Shown: positions 40,143 through 40,148 of the stretch, one piece after another
Layout of the letters: each line of letters begins with the position of its first letter
Numbering within the stretch: the stretch's first letter is position 1
Assembly: GCA_017623605.1 (NCBI GenBank)
Contig: JAGAOR010000027.1
Span: 1-40,148, forward strand
Direction of reading: 5' to 3'
From: Clostridia bacterium
Lineage (GTDB): Bacteria > Bacillota > Clostridia > Christensenellales > Borkfalkiaceae
DNA: 40,148 nucleotides
Translations under genes and position numbers: made by a program
The notes under the pieces: generated by a model
Told to the model about the DNA's origin: nothing
Seen by the model: the letters and a program-made list of their open reading frames with translations, nothing else
Database searches by the model: none

Positions 40143-40148
40143 TAGGTA

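Overview
The window reads as chromosomal DNA of an anaerobic, spore-forming Firmicute of the class Clostridia. The support is a GerA-type germinant-receptor operon, spoVT, yyaC, a SpoVB-like flippase, the yabM/yabN-like pair, single-chain GlyRS, classical -35/-10 promoters with 16-18 bp spacers, AGGAG-type ribosome binding sites, and many intrinsic terminators. Coding density is high and base composition is moderate, with frequent GCG, CTT and CTC codons. A narrower placement (an uncultured Christensenellales/Borkfalkiaceae-like lineage) is only a guess.

Layout. 1-672: end of rplU, then rpmA and a terminator. 679-2575 (minus): rsmG followed by an unrecognised membrane-anchored protein. 2576-2980: a non-coding region with DnaA-box variants, a triplet-repeat block resembling B. 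subtilis DnaA-trios, and an AT-rich stretch; this is the best replication-origin candidate. 2981-9041 (plus): a SLOG-family gene, an AT-rich YeiH-type transporter gene, dnaN, then the cluster rpmH-rnpA-yidD-yidC-khpB, which normally lies beside oriC. 9104-9718: a preQ1-I-like riboswitch in front of queT. 9676-11196: yyaC (minus) and cvpA (plus). 11197-11744: a second non-coding region with five perfect DnaA boxes. 11745-15715 (minus): gerA-gerB-gerC. 15780-18038 (plus): trmN6-like, rsmI and a YugP-type metalloprotease. 18124-20989: a GH3 glycosidase and a divergent AraC regulator. 21171-27806 (plus): ftsH, an orphan ParB-like gene, and a spoVB-like/yabN/dusB run. 27905-31960: fba, a lipid kinase gene, a small membrane protein gene and gapA. 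32066-38302: glyS (minus), then fhs, glnS and a double CvpA-like protein (plus). 38307-40148: a zinc phospholipase-like gene, spoVT, tRNA-Leu(AAG), and a short periodic repeat running to the window edge.

The main themes are replication-origin housekeeping (dnaN, rpmH to khpB, rsmG, ParB-like, DnaA-box regions), translation (L21, L27, L34, RNase P protein, GlyRS, GlnRS, RsmI, RsmG, DusB, a TrmN6-like protein, tRNA-Leu), sporulation and germination, and central carbon metabolism (fba, gapA, fhs). dnaA is absent although dnaN and the rest of the origin neighbourhood are present.

I see no phage, insertion sequence, CRISPR array or defence island. The most unusual signals are the split or relocated origin, three promoters placed so close to start codons that the mRNAs should be leaderless or nearly so, a 14-20 bp word occurring four times in unrelated contexts, the periodic repeat at the right edge, and several proteins with departures from their family (ParB-like without GERR, GerC without a lipobox cysteine, KhpB with an RGG-like tail).
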